Assembly: GCA_903813345.2 (NCBI GenBank)
Contig: CAIIXF020000002.1
Span: 10,288,650-10,352,649, forward strand
Length of the DNA: 64,000 bases
From: Owenia fusiformis
Taxonomy: Eukaryota > Annelida > Polychaeta > Sabellida > Oweniidae
Direction of reading: 5' to 3'
The stretch's first letter is position 1. Each line of letters opens with the position of its first letter. The notes under the pieces are model-generated. The model saw only the letters and a program-made list of their open reading frames with translations. It was not told where the DNA came from and made no database searches. The translations under genes and the position numbers were made by a program. Positions 25,701 through 37,060 of this stretch are shown piece after piece.

Positions 25701-28700
25701 TTCAATATAGTTCCAAACATTTAAAACTTTACTGTAGATATCAATTTTCCCCATTAAACACAAATAAACAATCCTCAATATTCACCAATAAAGTGTGAAA
25801 TTGGTTTGTCAATATAGAAATCCCTGATAAATCCTTGATAAATCCTTGACGATCTATACTTACATGTAATTATGCATGTGGCACATAAACAGGCAGCGGA
25901 CATTACACAGTGACTTCATCCTGCTTACCCTTGGGTATTATTCTTGGATCGCGCCTTTAAAACGAAACTGTGAGCAACACCACAAACGAGCGTTCGATTT
26001 TCTAAACGATATGCGTTACCCTTTAAACCTCTCATCTCCCCTTTTCTTATGGTTGTATTTTTTTGGTGGGGTGAGATCGCACCCACCGCAACCCCCTGGC
26101 TATGCTCATGCATGTTATAACAATATAAAATCAATAAACATGTTTTAACTCCTTGCAGTAATGTTCAAAGTGCCTTTTGAATTCGCAAAATACAATCCAC
26201 AAGGCAATACCTCAAACAACTTTGTTAATTGGACATTTTTGTTACCGGTGAATCTCAATAGGCTCCAGATCCTTCACTATCAGATCCTTTGATTTTCCTA
26301 CCTTTCGAATGGTTTATTGGAGCCTTGAGACAAATTGCGTCATGTATTAGGCTATTCATTAAGAAGTTTGAAGCTCTTGTTCGCTCAGGTATATGTATTT
26401 ACTTTATACATAAGTACAGGGTGAGCCAAAAAGGCAACCCAAACAAATTATTGTATCCGTATTTTAATATGGACTTGAAACCATATTTGGCGCAATTAAA
26501 CCCTGTTCAATGTTCACTGGTACTCTCTTAGTTACGCTGACGATACGTCAGCGTAACAAGACGGAAGAACTTCCGGGCTTCGTTTTCGGTAAGATAATTT
26601 TATTTTTCGATTCTATACCTCTTATAAGTTATGTTGTGGACAATAATTTGGCTCAAAGTTAACCCCCCTATCACACCAAACTAGTTCTTACCCGTTCTTG
26701 CCAGTCCTACGAAAACGTCGTAAAACGGGCTCAATCTGGCTGTGGTCGGGAAATATGTCTGAAATAATTAGCTTCTTCGTTCTTAAACAGTCTTCAATAC
26801 GTCCATCTCGTTCGCAGTTCGTTCAGGTCGCACCACGTCGGTGTGCAACGTCGTAGAACGCGTCCCTTAGTCTAGAAGGTCAACATGACCTGATTACAGA
26901 ACGGTATGGTCGCCATCGAATTTTGAATCGATTCAAAATTCTAAAATCACATTCCCGTCTGAGAACGTTCATAAAGTTCGTAAATAGACCTTAGAAAGTT
27001 GCAGCTACGTTCATTCCGTTCGCACACAGTTTAAAACCAGTTTTGAAGAACGCAGTGGCAACTTGTTTGGTGTGACAGCTATATTTTTGCTAAGTCGTTC
27101 ATAAGCAGTGTTAAATACGTTCTTAATCAGATTAAACCAGTTTGCAGTTAGTTCTACCTCGTTCTCAACACGTCCTCAGACAGTTCAACTCGTTGTTAAA
27201 ACGTCCCTAGTAGGATTGAAGTACGACGGTTCCGCTCGTAGTACGTCCAGCTCGTCGTTAGTACGTTGTCACTCGTTCTAATTGTAGAACGTGACGACCA
27301 CGAGAACCTTTTGAGCTTTGTCTGGACCTACCCGTTCGAGTACGTTCGATGAAGTTTGTAAATAGATCCCAAACGGTTCTTAGTAGGTCCAGTCCGTTCG
27401 TACACAGTTGAAGCCCGTTTTCGAGAACGTAGTGAGAACTAGTTTGGTGTGATAGTAGGATAAGGAAGATAGTATAGTTTGAGAATATGCAGGTGGTTCT
27501 ATGTTTGGTAAAATTAAAAAGACACAATTTACATATTTAGTCCCTCACTTTTGTTACGTTGACGATCTTCATGAATATTGCCAATGTGACAATATTCATG
27601 AAGATCGTCAACGTAACAAAAGCCAGGGACTAAATATGTGAATTGCGTCTTCGTTAATATACCAAACATTGACAGATTGAACCGCCTGCATATTCTCAAA
27701 CTAGATTATCTTCCTTAATTTTGAGCCAAATTATTGTCCACAACTTGACTCATAAGTGGTGTAGAATCGAAAATTAAATTATCTTACCGAAAACGAAGCC
27801 CGGAAGTTCTTCCATCTTGTTAAGCTGACGTATCGTCAGCGTAACTAGGTGAGTACCAGTGATGTTCTATCATTCTATGAAGTTTCATCGGTCTACTATA
27901 AATGGTGACGATTTTACGGCCATTTTAAAATCATGCTACAAATACTGAAAATCACCTGATATGAATCCCCAACTTATCTTTGGAGCCACTTCAAAGATAT
28001 TCACATTTCCACATTTACAACTCTAGAAGCATGGGCATAATGGGAGGGGGTTTGTGGGATTCATGCAAACTCTCATTTGCCTTGATCCAAACTTTCTTTG
28101 TAAACAAATCCCCGGCCGGTAACAACCCCCTTTTACGAAAGATCAACAATCCAAATGCCGGAAGTGAACCCACTCTCAGAAAGATGACTATTTTTGCGCA
28201 AACAATGAATCACACATCTACACTAGCTCTTTGATGAGTGTGCATACTATATTCTGTAATTTGATTGGTTTGTTGAAACCAATCTGTCTTGCGAACCCCC
28301 CCCCCCCCCATCCCCATCCCTTCTCCTAGAACCCACCCTCCCTTCGTTATAATCCGAACCCCTAGGCCGGGCACAAATTGAACCCCCAAGGGTATATCAT
28401 GGCTACTCCCTTAGAGAAGCATCAGAATGTTGAAACAAGAGATAAGAAGTATGATTAGAGCCATTACACAAGATATCCGTGAGACCGGGTTCGTGAGCGT
28501 CTAGTCACCTGGTGTGTTCAACTTTGCCTCCAACGATGAGACAGGCATTTTGAGGATGTAAAATAACCATAAAATCGTGGTCATTTGAGATAGACCAATG
28601 GAATTTGGTAGAGTGGATAAACATCGAACAAGGTGCAATTGTGCCAAATATGATTTTAAACCCACGTTGGATAATAAAGGAGTTTCTAAAGAGCTTTCTC

Positions 28701-31700
28701 GCCAATTCTCGTTCTTTCATGAGATTTTAAGAGATTTGCACGTTTTACCTCTGATGACTTACTTTTCTTTATTTTTGATAGCATATTTGAATTCAGTGAC
28801 AAGTTTTCTCCAATAATAGCTTTGATTTAGACAGTTATGTCATTTAAATAATTTTCCATGACATTTAAAAAACACTTGGGCCAAAACTCCATTGGTGCAG
28901 TGCTAAAATTCATTAAAACACTTTTTGATAAATCATAAAATTAAGTGACGATTGCAAGGGTGACATTTATTATGTCAGCCTTATTCAGCTATTTAGAAAC
29001 TTTACAATTAAGTTATTAACATTTGTTTGGATTACCTTTTTAGGCTCACCTTGTATATCCTATTCATGTTTTAGGTCTAGATGCCGTTTTTCACACTATG
29101 TATCACCAATGGAATGATGGTAATGCTGTACGCTATACCAACTGGGGCACACACGAACCAAACGGTTATTTCCACGAGACGTGTGTCGGACTTAAGAGAG
29201 GCGAGGACTACAAATGGCATGATATTCTGTGTCATCACAATTCAGCGTTCGTTTGTAAATTTCAACAAAGTAGGTTCATGTCTGGGTGCTTCACATTATT
29301 GTATGCCGGATTCATTAAAATTAGCTCATCTTAATCAGATTCTTAGACAAAATGTCTAATGCCCTACACTAAACCTATTCACAGAAAAAGAATGATAATC
29401 ATTCATATATATGAAATAATTTAACACCATTTTAACCATTAATTATTTTCTATTACCATTAATAGATTAATCCGGCCGCCGGTAGTTGCATTCGCGAATG
29501 TCGACTGCCAGATTAACCTATCAATTTGCATAAATCAAACCATCATTTCGAAGTTGAAATAACGAGCAACCATTTAGTGGACAGTGATCACGTGACTTTA
29601 TATGCCATTGTTGCGTGTTTCCATTTTTTATTAATATATTATTAGCTTGGTATACAATATCTATAGGGTTGGCCTTCAAAATGTCTACGCGTTTTCAGGT
29701 GAACCGTTTGGTAGATCAATTTCAAATTTTCAGGGATGATTCTTAGTATGAAAATCTGGAACTGATTAGTTATTTGGCATTCTGGGTAAATGTCAAAGCA
29801 GCCATTTTGGATTTTCCGTCCTAAAATCTTGTCTGTAAAGTCTTGTCTACGCGTTTTCAGGTGAACCGTTCTGTAGATCAATTTCAAATTTTAAGGGATG
29901 ATTCTTAGAATGAAAATCTACATCTGATTAGTAATGGCATTCTGCGTAATTGTCAAGGCAGCAATTTTGGATTTTCTGTCCTAAAATCTTGTCTGTAAAG
30001 TCTTGTCTACACGTTTTCAGGTGTACCGTTTGGTAGATCAATTTCATATTTTCAGGGATGATTCTTAGTATGAAAATCTAGAAACAGATTATTTTTTTGA
30101 CATTCTGGGTAAATGGAAGGAAAGACAGCCATTTTGGATTTCCATCCTAAAATCTTGTCTGTAAAGTCTTGTTTACATGTTTTCTGTTTAACTGTGTGAC
30201 GAATCAATTTCAAATTTTTAGGGGTGGTTCTTAGTATGAAAATCTGGAACTGACTAAATTTTGCGCATTCTGGGTAAATTTTAAGGTGTCCATTTTGAAT
30301 TTTCCGTCCTCAAATTGTGTTGGTAAAGTCTTGTCTACTCATTTTCAGGATAACCATTAGTGGGGATCACCCATTGGTTGGGACATTTTGTACACATTTG
30401 TGTTCTTGTTTCACACGTTGTAGGCAGAATCCCCACGACATCTTTATCACAAACCGTGTATCAGAATCATATGTTTCAGAAAATGTACAATTTTGCGAAC
30501 AAATAGTTCAGAAGACAACGGAATCGTCGATTTAATTCCTCACTAAGTTACATAAACGATATTTCGAAAAACAGTTAAGATCTGCACGTTTAACCCCTAC
30601 CTTTTATGTAACTTAAGTGAGGAATTAAATGGACGAGTCTGTTGTCTTCTGAGCTATTTTTCGCAATCATATACATTTTCTAAAACATATGATACTGATA
30701 CACGTTTGTGACAAAAAAATTTTGCGGGGATTCTGCACACGACTCGTGAAATAAGTCAAAAAGAAAAATAGTACATCAGCATCATATGTTTTAGAAAATG
30801 CACATGTTTGCAAAAAATAGCTCAGAAGACAACAGAATCGTCGATTTAATTCCTCACTTAAGTTACATAAACCGGTTTGGGTTAAAAGTGCAGATCTTAA
30901 CCGTTTTTCGAAAACCGTTTATGTAACTTAAGTGAGGAATTAAATCGACGATTCTGTTGTCTTCTGAACTATTTGTTCGCAAATATGTACATTTTCTTAC
31001 ACATATGATACTAATACACGTTTGTGTGAAAAATGTCTTGGGAATTCTGCCTACAACGTGTGAAATAAGGAAAAAAAATCGTACCATCGATGTTCCGACA
31101 TTTTGTTACCAAAACGAACCGTTTCGGTAACCAGCGTAATCGAGTGGATCACCAGTGCGATGGCCCACGCCTACGGACAAAATAGATTATTTTTCTAGGA
31201 GTTGGAGAATGCGTACAATATTGGCATAAATAAAAACCTTTTTAAAATGCATTCACCTCAATGCAAAAGCTTTAATATGAATTGGTTCGTGATTCCACGA
31301 AGTTTGAAAAATAAAGATCCCCGGGTGTCAATCCGTGGATTTTCCTCGAAAGAAAAATATATTTTGGGATTTTATGATGTAATCTTATGTAAACAAAACA
31401 TTTCATATTATTGATATTTTTATATATGAAAAATTCTATACATTCATTTTATATACAACTCGTGCGATGGTTATTTAGAACGTAACAGGTTAGAGAACAT
31501 ATCGATCATAGGTCCAGGGAAAAGCTTGCTACCGGTTTTCAGCAGACGTCGACGATAAAGTACATTTACATGAATTTTGATTGTGCAAACTGCATAAGTT
31601 TATATTACTTTTATTACACCACCCATTCCCCTCCACCTCCCTCAGTTTTTTGGCCCAACTTGCATAACATGTACAATATGTTTTCTTTGCACATATATAA

Positions 31701-34700
31701 AGTGCTGATAAATTAACCGCAACAAACATATCTATTTTGTTACCATTTGTTATGCAACAAGCAAGTAACTTACAGCTAAATGAGCATATGAATCATAAAC
31801 AGAATTATTCATGTAAGAGTGCTCATATTTTTCAGTATCATGCCCCACAGGGCAAGTACGGTTTAACTCAATTTGCTACCTAATAGACAAAACAAGGACG
31901 ACATTCATTGATGCCATGAGTACCTGTCGGGCAAAGGGTGGATATTTGACATCTATCCTGTCTAGCACTGAGAACTCATTTCTTCAAGCTGAATTAAGAA
32001 AAGCACACCCTTGGAGCAATTTGATTGGCTTTTTTATCGGTAAGTATATAATTCTATGTGTTGTGAAAAGTATATAAGTTATGAATATAATACTCCGTTA
32101 TACCATGTTATTATAACATTTGGCAATATAACTGCTGTAGATATATATGCATGTAGGATTATGGGGCACACACAATAGATACACACATTGGAATGACGGC
32201 AATCCTGTACGTTTCACCAACTGGGGCCAAGGCGAACCAAATTACGAAAGCGAGGTGTGTGTTACAGTTGAAAATAAAGATGGATACAAATGGCACGACG
32301 TTCCATGTTCCTTGCCTTACGGATACGTTTGTAAATTTGAAAGAAGTTAGTTGATTAAACATGTTGTCACTTTTAATTCCTTTCCAAATGTTTATAAATT
32401 GTAATTTGTACTTCTACCAAATGTATCAGACTGTTTTCATTCTGATAAAGATGTTTATATTTCTACACCGCCTCCGTAAGTTTGGCAACCAAAAGTTGGA
32501 TGGCATATCCAAGCCTATCAATGTTTGAATCTTAAATTTGTCCCTTTATTGCAAATGTAATGGCACGAGGGCGCCCCATGGGGATTATTAAAGGCAGAAT
32601 CAGATCTATAGGGGGGGGGGGGGGGACAAAATTACAAGCAACTTTTATAATTGACCTACCAATCTATTCCTAACAATATCAAATACAATATCTCCCAAAA
32701 CGGATTCACAATATGTTATAAATTGGTGAAGTTATTAATGATTCAAAGTGCAAATATGGTGGAAAATGTTTATATTCTCCCAAATAATAAGAAAGGTAAC
32801 CATTCTTATAGAGAAATAATGCATTATTGTAAAAATCTTTAGTTTTCCTTGAATAAAGTATGCATTTTGTGATTTTTAAAAATAGACATGACAAGGAAAG
32901 ACATGAGCCAAGAATATTCTAAAATTGAGACAATTTTTTGTTTAGCCTGCTTGCTAGTATATCTGATTCTCTCTTTAACTAACGAACATAAAACATATAA
33001 TAGTTGTACAAGCCAGACACAGAAATTATTAAGGTCCAGACATCACCACGAATCTATGAATGCTACTGATCACCTTATTTTACTTCACACTTTATAGTGA
33101 ATGGTGGATGGTCTTCTTGGGGAAGCTACTCTGCATGTAGCAAATCTTGTGGAAGGGGTTTACAATACAGATATCGCAATTGCAACAACCCACCACCTCG
33201 GAATGGAGGATCTTACTGCTCGGGAGATTCTAGAGGTTCTAGGAGCTGTTTCAATCGAAATTGTCCTGTAGATGGAAGATTCGGCCCTTGGTCTGCCTAT
33301 TCCCCATGTTCGGCATCATGCGGTGGGGGAACACAGACCCGTACACGTGTTTGTATTGGACCTGAATACGGAGGCAGACCTTGCCAGGGACCAACCTCTG
33401 AATCCCAAACGTGTGGTAACAATCCCTGTCCTGTAGACGGAAGATTTGGTCCTTGGTCTAATTATACTGGTTGCTCAGTGTCATGCGGAGGGGGAACACA
33501 GACCCGTACACGTGTTTGTATTGGACCTGAATACGGAGGCAGACCTTGCCAGGGACCAACCTCTGAATCCCAAACGTGTGGTAACAATCCCTGTCCTGTA
33601 GACGGAAGATTTGGTCCTTGGTCTAATTATACTAGTTGCTCAGTGTCATGCGGAGGGGGAACACAGACCCGTACACGTGTTTGTATTGGACCTGAATACG
33701 GAGGCCAACCATGCCAGGGACCAACCTCTGAATCCCAAACGTGTGGTAAAAATCCCTGTCCTGTAGACGGAAGATTTGGTCCTTGGTCTAATTATACTGG
33801 TTGCTCAGTGTCATGCGGAGGGGGAACACAGACCCGTACACGTGTTTGTATTGGACCTGAATACGGAGGAATACCTTGCCAGGGACCAACCTCTGAATCC
33901 CAAACGTGTGGTAACAATCCCTGTCCTGTAGACGGAAGATTTGGTCCTTGGTCTAATTATACTGGTTGCTCAGTGTCATGCGGAGGGGGAACACAGACCC
34001 GTACACGTGTTTGTATTGGACCTGAATACGGAGGCAGACCTTGCCAGGGACCAACCTCTGAATCCCAAACGTGTGGTAACAATCCCTGTCCTGTAGACGG
34101 AAGATTTGGTCCTTGGTCTAATTATACTAGTTGCTCAGTGTCATGCGGTGGAGGAACACAGACCCGTACACGTGTTTGTATTGGACCTGAATACGGAGGC
34201 CAACCATGCCAGGGACCAACCTCTGAATCCCAAACGTGTGGTAAAAATCCCTGTCCTGTAGACGGAAGATTTGGTCCTTGGTCTAATTATACTGGTTGCT
34301 CAGTGTCATGTGGAGGGGGAACACAGACCCGTACACGTGTTTGTATTGGACCTGAATACGGAGGCAGACCTTGCCAGGGACCAACCTCTGAATCCCAAAC
34401 GTGTGGTAACAATCCCTGTCCTGTAGACGGAAGATTTGGTCCTTGGTCTAATTATACTGTTTGCTCAGTGTCATGCGGAGGGGGAACACAGACCCGTACA
34501 CGTGTTTGTATTGGACCTGAATACGGAGGAATACCTTGCCAGGGACCAACCTCTGAATCCCAAACGTGTGGTAAAAATCCCTGTCCTGTAGACGGAAGAT
34601 TTGGTCCTTGGTCTAATTATACTGGTTGCTCAGTGTCATGCGGTGGAGGAACACAGACCCGTACACGTGTTTGTATTGGACCTGAATACGGAGGCAGACC

Positions 34701-36085
34701 GTGTGTAGGTCCAAGATCCGAGTCCCGAGAGTGTGGAGAAATCGACTGTCCTGTAGACGGTGGATATGGTAATTGGTCAAGCGTTGGAGCCTGTTCTAAA
34801 TCGTGTGGGGGCGGAACGCAAAACTATACACGAACGTGCAATAATCCGATATCAGGAAACAGCGGTGAAGATTGTGTCGGACCCTCTTTTGAGGCAAGTT
34901 TTAAACACTACTACCATTCATAATTACTCAGATGCGAGTAGGTAGTTACCAGTTTCGCCACCAGGTGGCTGATTCGGGGGAAATAACATGGCAGGGTATT
35001 ACAAAATTCCCTTAAACTTGAATATGCATCAGTTTTAATGGTTCACTTTTCAAATTACCCTTATGTATGTGATAGTTATACAAATTATACAAATCAAAAT
35101 ATGTCCAGTAAAAGAAAATATTATCTGCCCAACACAAGAAAAGATATTTCACTTTTTGTAGTTTTACAACATGGGGTCTATGGGAATCTCCCTGACCTAG
35201 AAGTCACATTTTCAAAGAAAATTAAATTTTCAAAGTTGATAAACTCTTTTCAAAACCACATTTTTAGATGTAATTTTATATGTAGATTCCAAATATGACC
35301 AGTTTGACTGAATTGTGAATTTTTAATGACGTAAATCAAGATTATTTCTACTCGGATCTAGGATATTGAAAGGGCCTGTTTAGGTTTGATTTATTTCTTA
35401 AAGGCTACGTGAAAAGTTGAGACCACTTTGACATAAGGATAAGTTGTAGTCTTACCCAATGTCGTCAAACTTGGTATGTCAGTTTTTTTAGTTAAAAGAT
35501 ATAACTCTTTAGCTATGAGTTGTAACATAACAGTATAAACGAGAAATTCATTCGTATGCATAAAGGTGGGTCAGAGAAAAATACATGTGAAACTGTATTC
35601 GATAATCTTAAAGACCCGAACATTTGTTGCTAAAATGGCAGGAAATTGAAAAATAAAAGACCAACAACTTTCTGTAAAATTCACTTTTTTGAAAAATGTC
35701 TCGCACAATTTTGATCATGACAGATAATTAAATTTGTTTGTTCAAGATTTTAAAAACATTTCTTTGGGCCTGTAAAAACCTAAAAAAACTATTAAAATAT
35801 TTGTTCTGTTTTTACTATATTTTATAGGTACGCAAATGTAATGAAATTCCCTGTTGTCCAACTGGAGGGGGTATCAGTTCTTGTGGAGGTGTTGAAGATG
35901 GCTTATACCAGTCCTGCAAAACTTGCTATCGGTTCATTGTTTGTTATACTAACAAACAATATGATATGGACTGTCCCTTAAGGGCTGAGTCTGTATCCAG
36001 ATTGGTATGGGATGATAACCTTAAAACGTGTACCACGAGCTCAGCAACTTGCACCGAGCCGTCCGATTTGGCCAAAGAGACATAA
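16704..36085 (+). CDS. Secreted C-type lectin / 11x TSP1 / chitin-binding-like protein
   Basis: Exons: 16704-16761 (MHKNLLVFEVLALVVTLVK, signal peptide), 31836-32039 and 32157-32345 (C-type lectin domain), 33098-34893 (eleven TSP1 repeats), 35828-36085 (tail, TAA stop). Joined in phase they give 834 aa. The lectin domain (about 21-149) has six cysteines, FIGLWG, EPN and WHD, suggesting Ca-dependent mannose-type binding. The TSP1 array (about 151-757) is made of 55-residue units with CSVSCGGG O-fucosylation consensus and NYT sequons. The tail completes TSP1 repeat 11 (VRKCNEIPC), then has a six-cysteine peritrophin-like domain with CYRFIVC and WDDNLKTC. The last intron is GC-AG (GAG/GCAAGT). 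A further lectin copy (25353-25548 plus 29075-29269) would sit between the first and second exons but is out of frame from its best acceptor. No named orthologue is recognised. The link of the signal exon across 15 kb rests on phase and logic only; a likely AATAAA is at 37036. Confidence 0.75.
18122..18224. mobile_element. 103-bp MITE with 25-bp perfect terminal repeats
   Basis: TATGACCTGAATCGATTGCA at the left is the exact inverse of the right end, which finishes GATTCAGGTCATA. It lies in the left arm of the 7-kb inverted repeat, in a part with no visible counterpart in the right arm. Confidence 0.85.
19488..20315. mobile_element. CAGTAGAACCT / GTGGAACACC repeat element
   Basis: It starts TACAGTAGAACCTGCTAAG, followed by degenerate copies of AAGTGGAACACC, and ends with the inverse GTGTTCCACTTACACAGG. 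Relatives occur near 6160-6260 and 45296-45785, and a short CAGTAAAACCT match at about 58286. The CAGT(A/G)(A/G)AACCT end resembles pogo/Tigger-type termini; that assignment is inferred. Confidence 0.6.
26530..27848. mobile_element. Fold-back element split by a nested insertion
   Basis: The right arm (about 27576-27848), reverse complemented, matches the left arm in two pieces: 26530-26663 and about 27463-27574. The matching sequence includes GTTACGCTGACGATACGTCA, GGAAGAACTTCCGGGCTTCG and GACAATAATTTGGCTCAAA. The break in the left arm is filled by the element at about 26664-27460. The tip near 27575 is a clean hairpin around GATCTTCATGAATATTG. Confidence 0.85.
26662..27460. mobile_element. 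piggyBac-like MITE nested in fold-back arm
   Basis: The insert starts TTAACCCCCCTATCACACC and ends GGTGTGATAGTAGGATAA. The shared terminal repeat is CTATCACACCAAACTAGTTC. The uninterrupted fold-back arm reads AATTAAGG at the site, so the target was probably TTAA and the ends CCC...GGG, as in piggyBac elements. The right TTAA is degenerate. The interior is full of short CGTTC/ACGTCC motifs. A partial copy of the right end is at about 27043-27075. Confidence 0.6.
29680..30350. repeat. Five-copy ~163-bp tandem repeat
   Basis: The unit containing GTCTACGCGTTTTCAGGT, AGATCAATTTCAAATTTT and GGATGATTCTTAGTATGAAA recurs at about 29683, 29846, 30006, 30172 and 30334, spacing 160-166 bp. Copies have diverged by substitutions. 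It lies in the intron before the second lectin domain. Confidence 0.85.
30413..31078. repeat. Two adjacent palindromes of the same family
   Basis: Four copies of a ~150-bp unit containing GAAGACAACGGAATCGTCGA, AATTCCTCACT and AAGTTACATAAAC alternate in orientation, giving two hairpins centred near 30571 and 30885. The outer edges carry the CACACGTTGTAGGCAGAAT-type sequence. No coding capacity. Confidence 0.85.
33271..34755 (+). repeat. 165-bp tandem coding repeat encoding TSP1 domains
   Basis: Nine consecutive 165-bp units begin at 33271, 33436, 33601, 33766, 33931, 34096, 34261, 34426 and 34591, each encoding 55 residues from DGRFGPWS to NPCPV. The inner units differ at only a few positions. 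Marker residues (after NYT; after EYGG; before NPC) read G/R/N, S/Q/K, G/I/N, G/R/N, S/Q/K, G/R/N, V/I/K in units 3-9, so a G/R/N-S/Q/K pair has been duplicated as a block. The flanking repeats (33098-33270 and 34756 onward) are diverged. Confidence 0.95.
34894..35827 (+). other. GC-AG intron of the lectin/TSP1 gene
   Basis: The donor reads GAG/GCAAGT, the usual consensus for GC donors; the acceptor is TTTTATAG/GTACGC. Splicing joins CVGPSFE to VRKCNEIPC in phase 0 and completes a standard TSP1 C-terminus. Without it the frame runs only to a TAA at 34921. The intron itself shows no gene. Confidence 0.8.
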
Positions 36086-37060
36086 ACGAACAATCTATAA
36101 TGAGATGAAATAACTTGCAAACCTATTCAATTTGACATTATCATCATTTGTCGCTTCTAACTATTGAATCAAAATTGAAATTACACGTATATCAGAAATA
36201 GGTGAAAAGGTAACAAAATAGGTATAGTAGACTAGAATCAGGGAATTGAAAATATAATGACATCTTATATTTTGACGAGCAGGCAAGTCATGTTTACTAA
36301 TTGAAAGGAAGAGGGTTCCCTAATTCAAACTGAGATTTAACAAGAAGAAATGGGTGTCAAAATGTGTTTTGGGGGTAAAAATGTGTTTTTTTGCAGAAAA
36401 ATTTAAACGTTAATTTTTTTAGAAATTTTATTTTAGTAAATATAATCTGGCTGAGTATAAAAAAGTGAAAATAAACCATTTTTGATCGATTTTGGGAAGC
36501 TTTTTGAGATTTCTCTAGTGGTTGGCATAATATGTATAGTGGAATAAATAGTCAATTTACTATTTTTGCATTACTAATAGAGACAATATTTAGGTTTACT
36601 ACTCGAATTAGAATTTCACCAAGAAAACAATATATCCAAATTCAATTTTATTCCGTACTCCATTGTGTCATATTCCTCGAGTTATATTATTCACATATTC
36701 ATAAGTAAAGAATGTCATACCGCTATGTATTTTTAAAAGGTATGTTTATTTGTGCAAATATTCTATGCTAAAACCAACACTTAAAGGTTTTATAAGTAGT
36801 GTGAAGGAATATTTTATTATGGACAAACGGGTTGGCAGAGGAAAATCATGGAAGCAAAATTAAACAAATGATACTGATGATTTTTTCCTTTAATATAAAA
36901 AATTGCCAATGGGATAAAATTTCTTAAAGACTAACGTTAAACCAATACTGTATTGTAAAATTGTAAAATGTATGTTTACCATGTAACTGTATTGTAATTG
37001 TTTTTTGCAATTGCTTTAACATGCTTTTTCTTTGAAATAAAAACAATTTAAAAATATATA
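36086..37060 (+). other. Probable 3'UTR of lectin/TSP1 gene
   Basis: AT-rich sequence after the TAA with no coding signal. AATAAA at 37036-37041 is the strongest polyadenylation candidate; an earlier AATAAA lies near 36470. Confidence 0.5.

Larger units (their letters stand above)
26414..29057. mobile_element. Composite DNA-transposon remnant with ACAGGGTGAGCC ends
   Basis: The left end (about 26418) reads CAGGGTGAGCCAAAAAGGCA and the right end (about 29035-29057) reads CCTTTTTAGGCTCACCTTGT, an imperfect inverted pair of about 40 bp continuing into CCAAACAAAT. Inside sits a separate fold-back element with its own insertion. No intact transposase was found. The termini resemble Tc1/mariner-type ends in this window. 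It lies between the two exons of the damaged lectin copy. Confidence 0.55.
25353..29269 (+). pseudogene. First C-type lectin domain copy, two exons, frame-disrupted
   Basis: Exon 25353-25548 and exon 29075-29269 together encode a domain matching the intact copy (31836-32345): ACYLIYRG, CRAKGGHLTSILSSTE, then QWNDGNAVRYTNWG, HEPN, YKWHD and FVCKF. The second exon is intact, with phase 1 at both ends. The first, from the acceptor with the good pyrimidine tract (CTTTTTTATCAG), is 196 nt, not a multiple of three. Relative to the intact copy two bases are missing near 25367, so TGA follows SCPT at once. A cryptic acceptor at 25370-25371 would give a 177-nt in-frame exon lacking the first cysteine. 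It is therefore either a decayed domain that is skipped or one rescued by an alternative acceptor. Confidence 0.7.

Noticed and set aside
29642-29887. Minus-strand open frame with repeated MKLIYRTVHLKTRR-like peptides
   Set aside because: Generated by the ~163-bp tandem repeat, not a gene.
32888-33097. Open frame with a hydrophobic stretch (TIFCLACLLVYLILSL) just before the TSP1 exon, a possible alternative signal-anchor exon
   Set aside because: It runs into the acceptor tract of the TSP1 exon with no donor, and a different splice joins the lectin domain in phase. Kept only as a remote alternative first exon.
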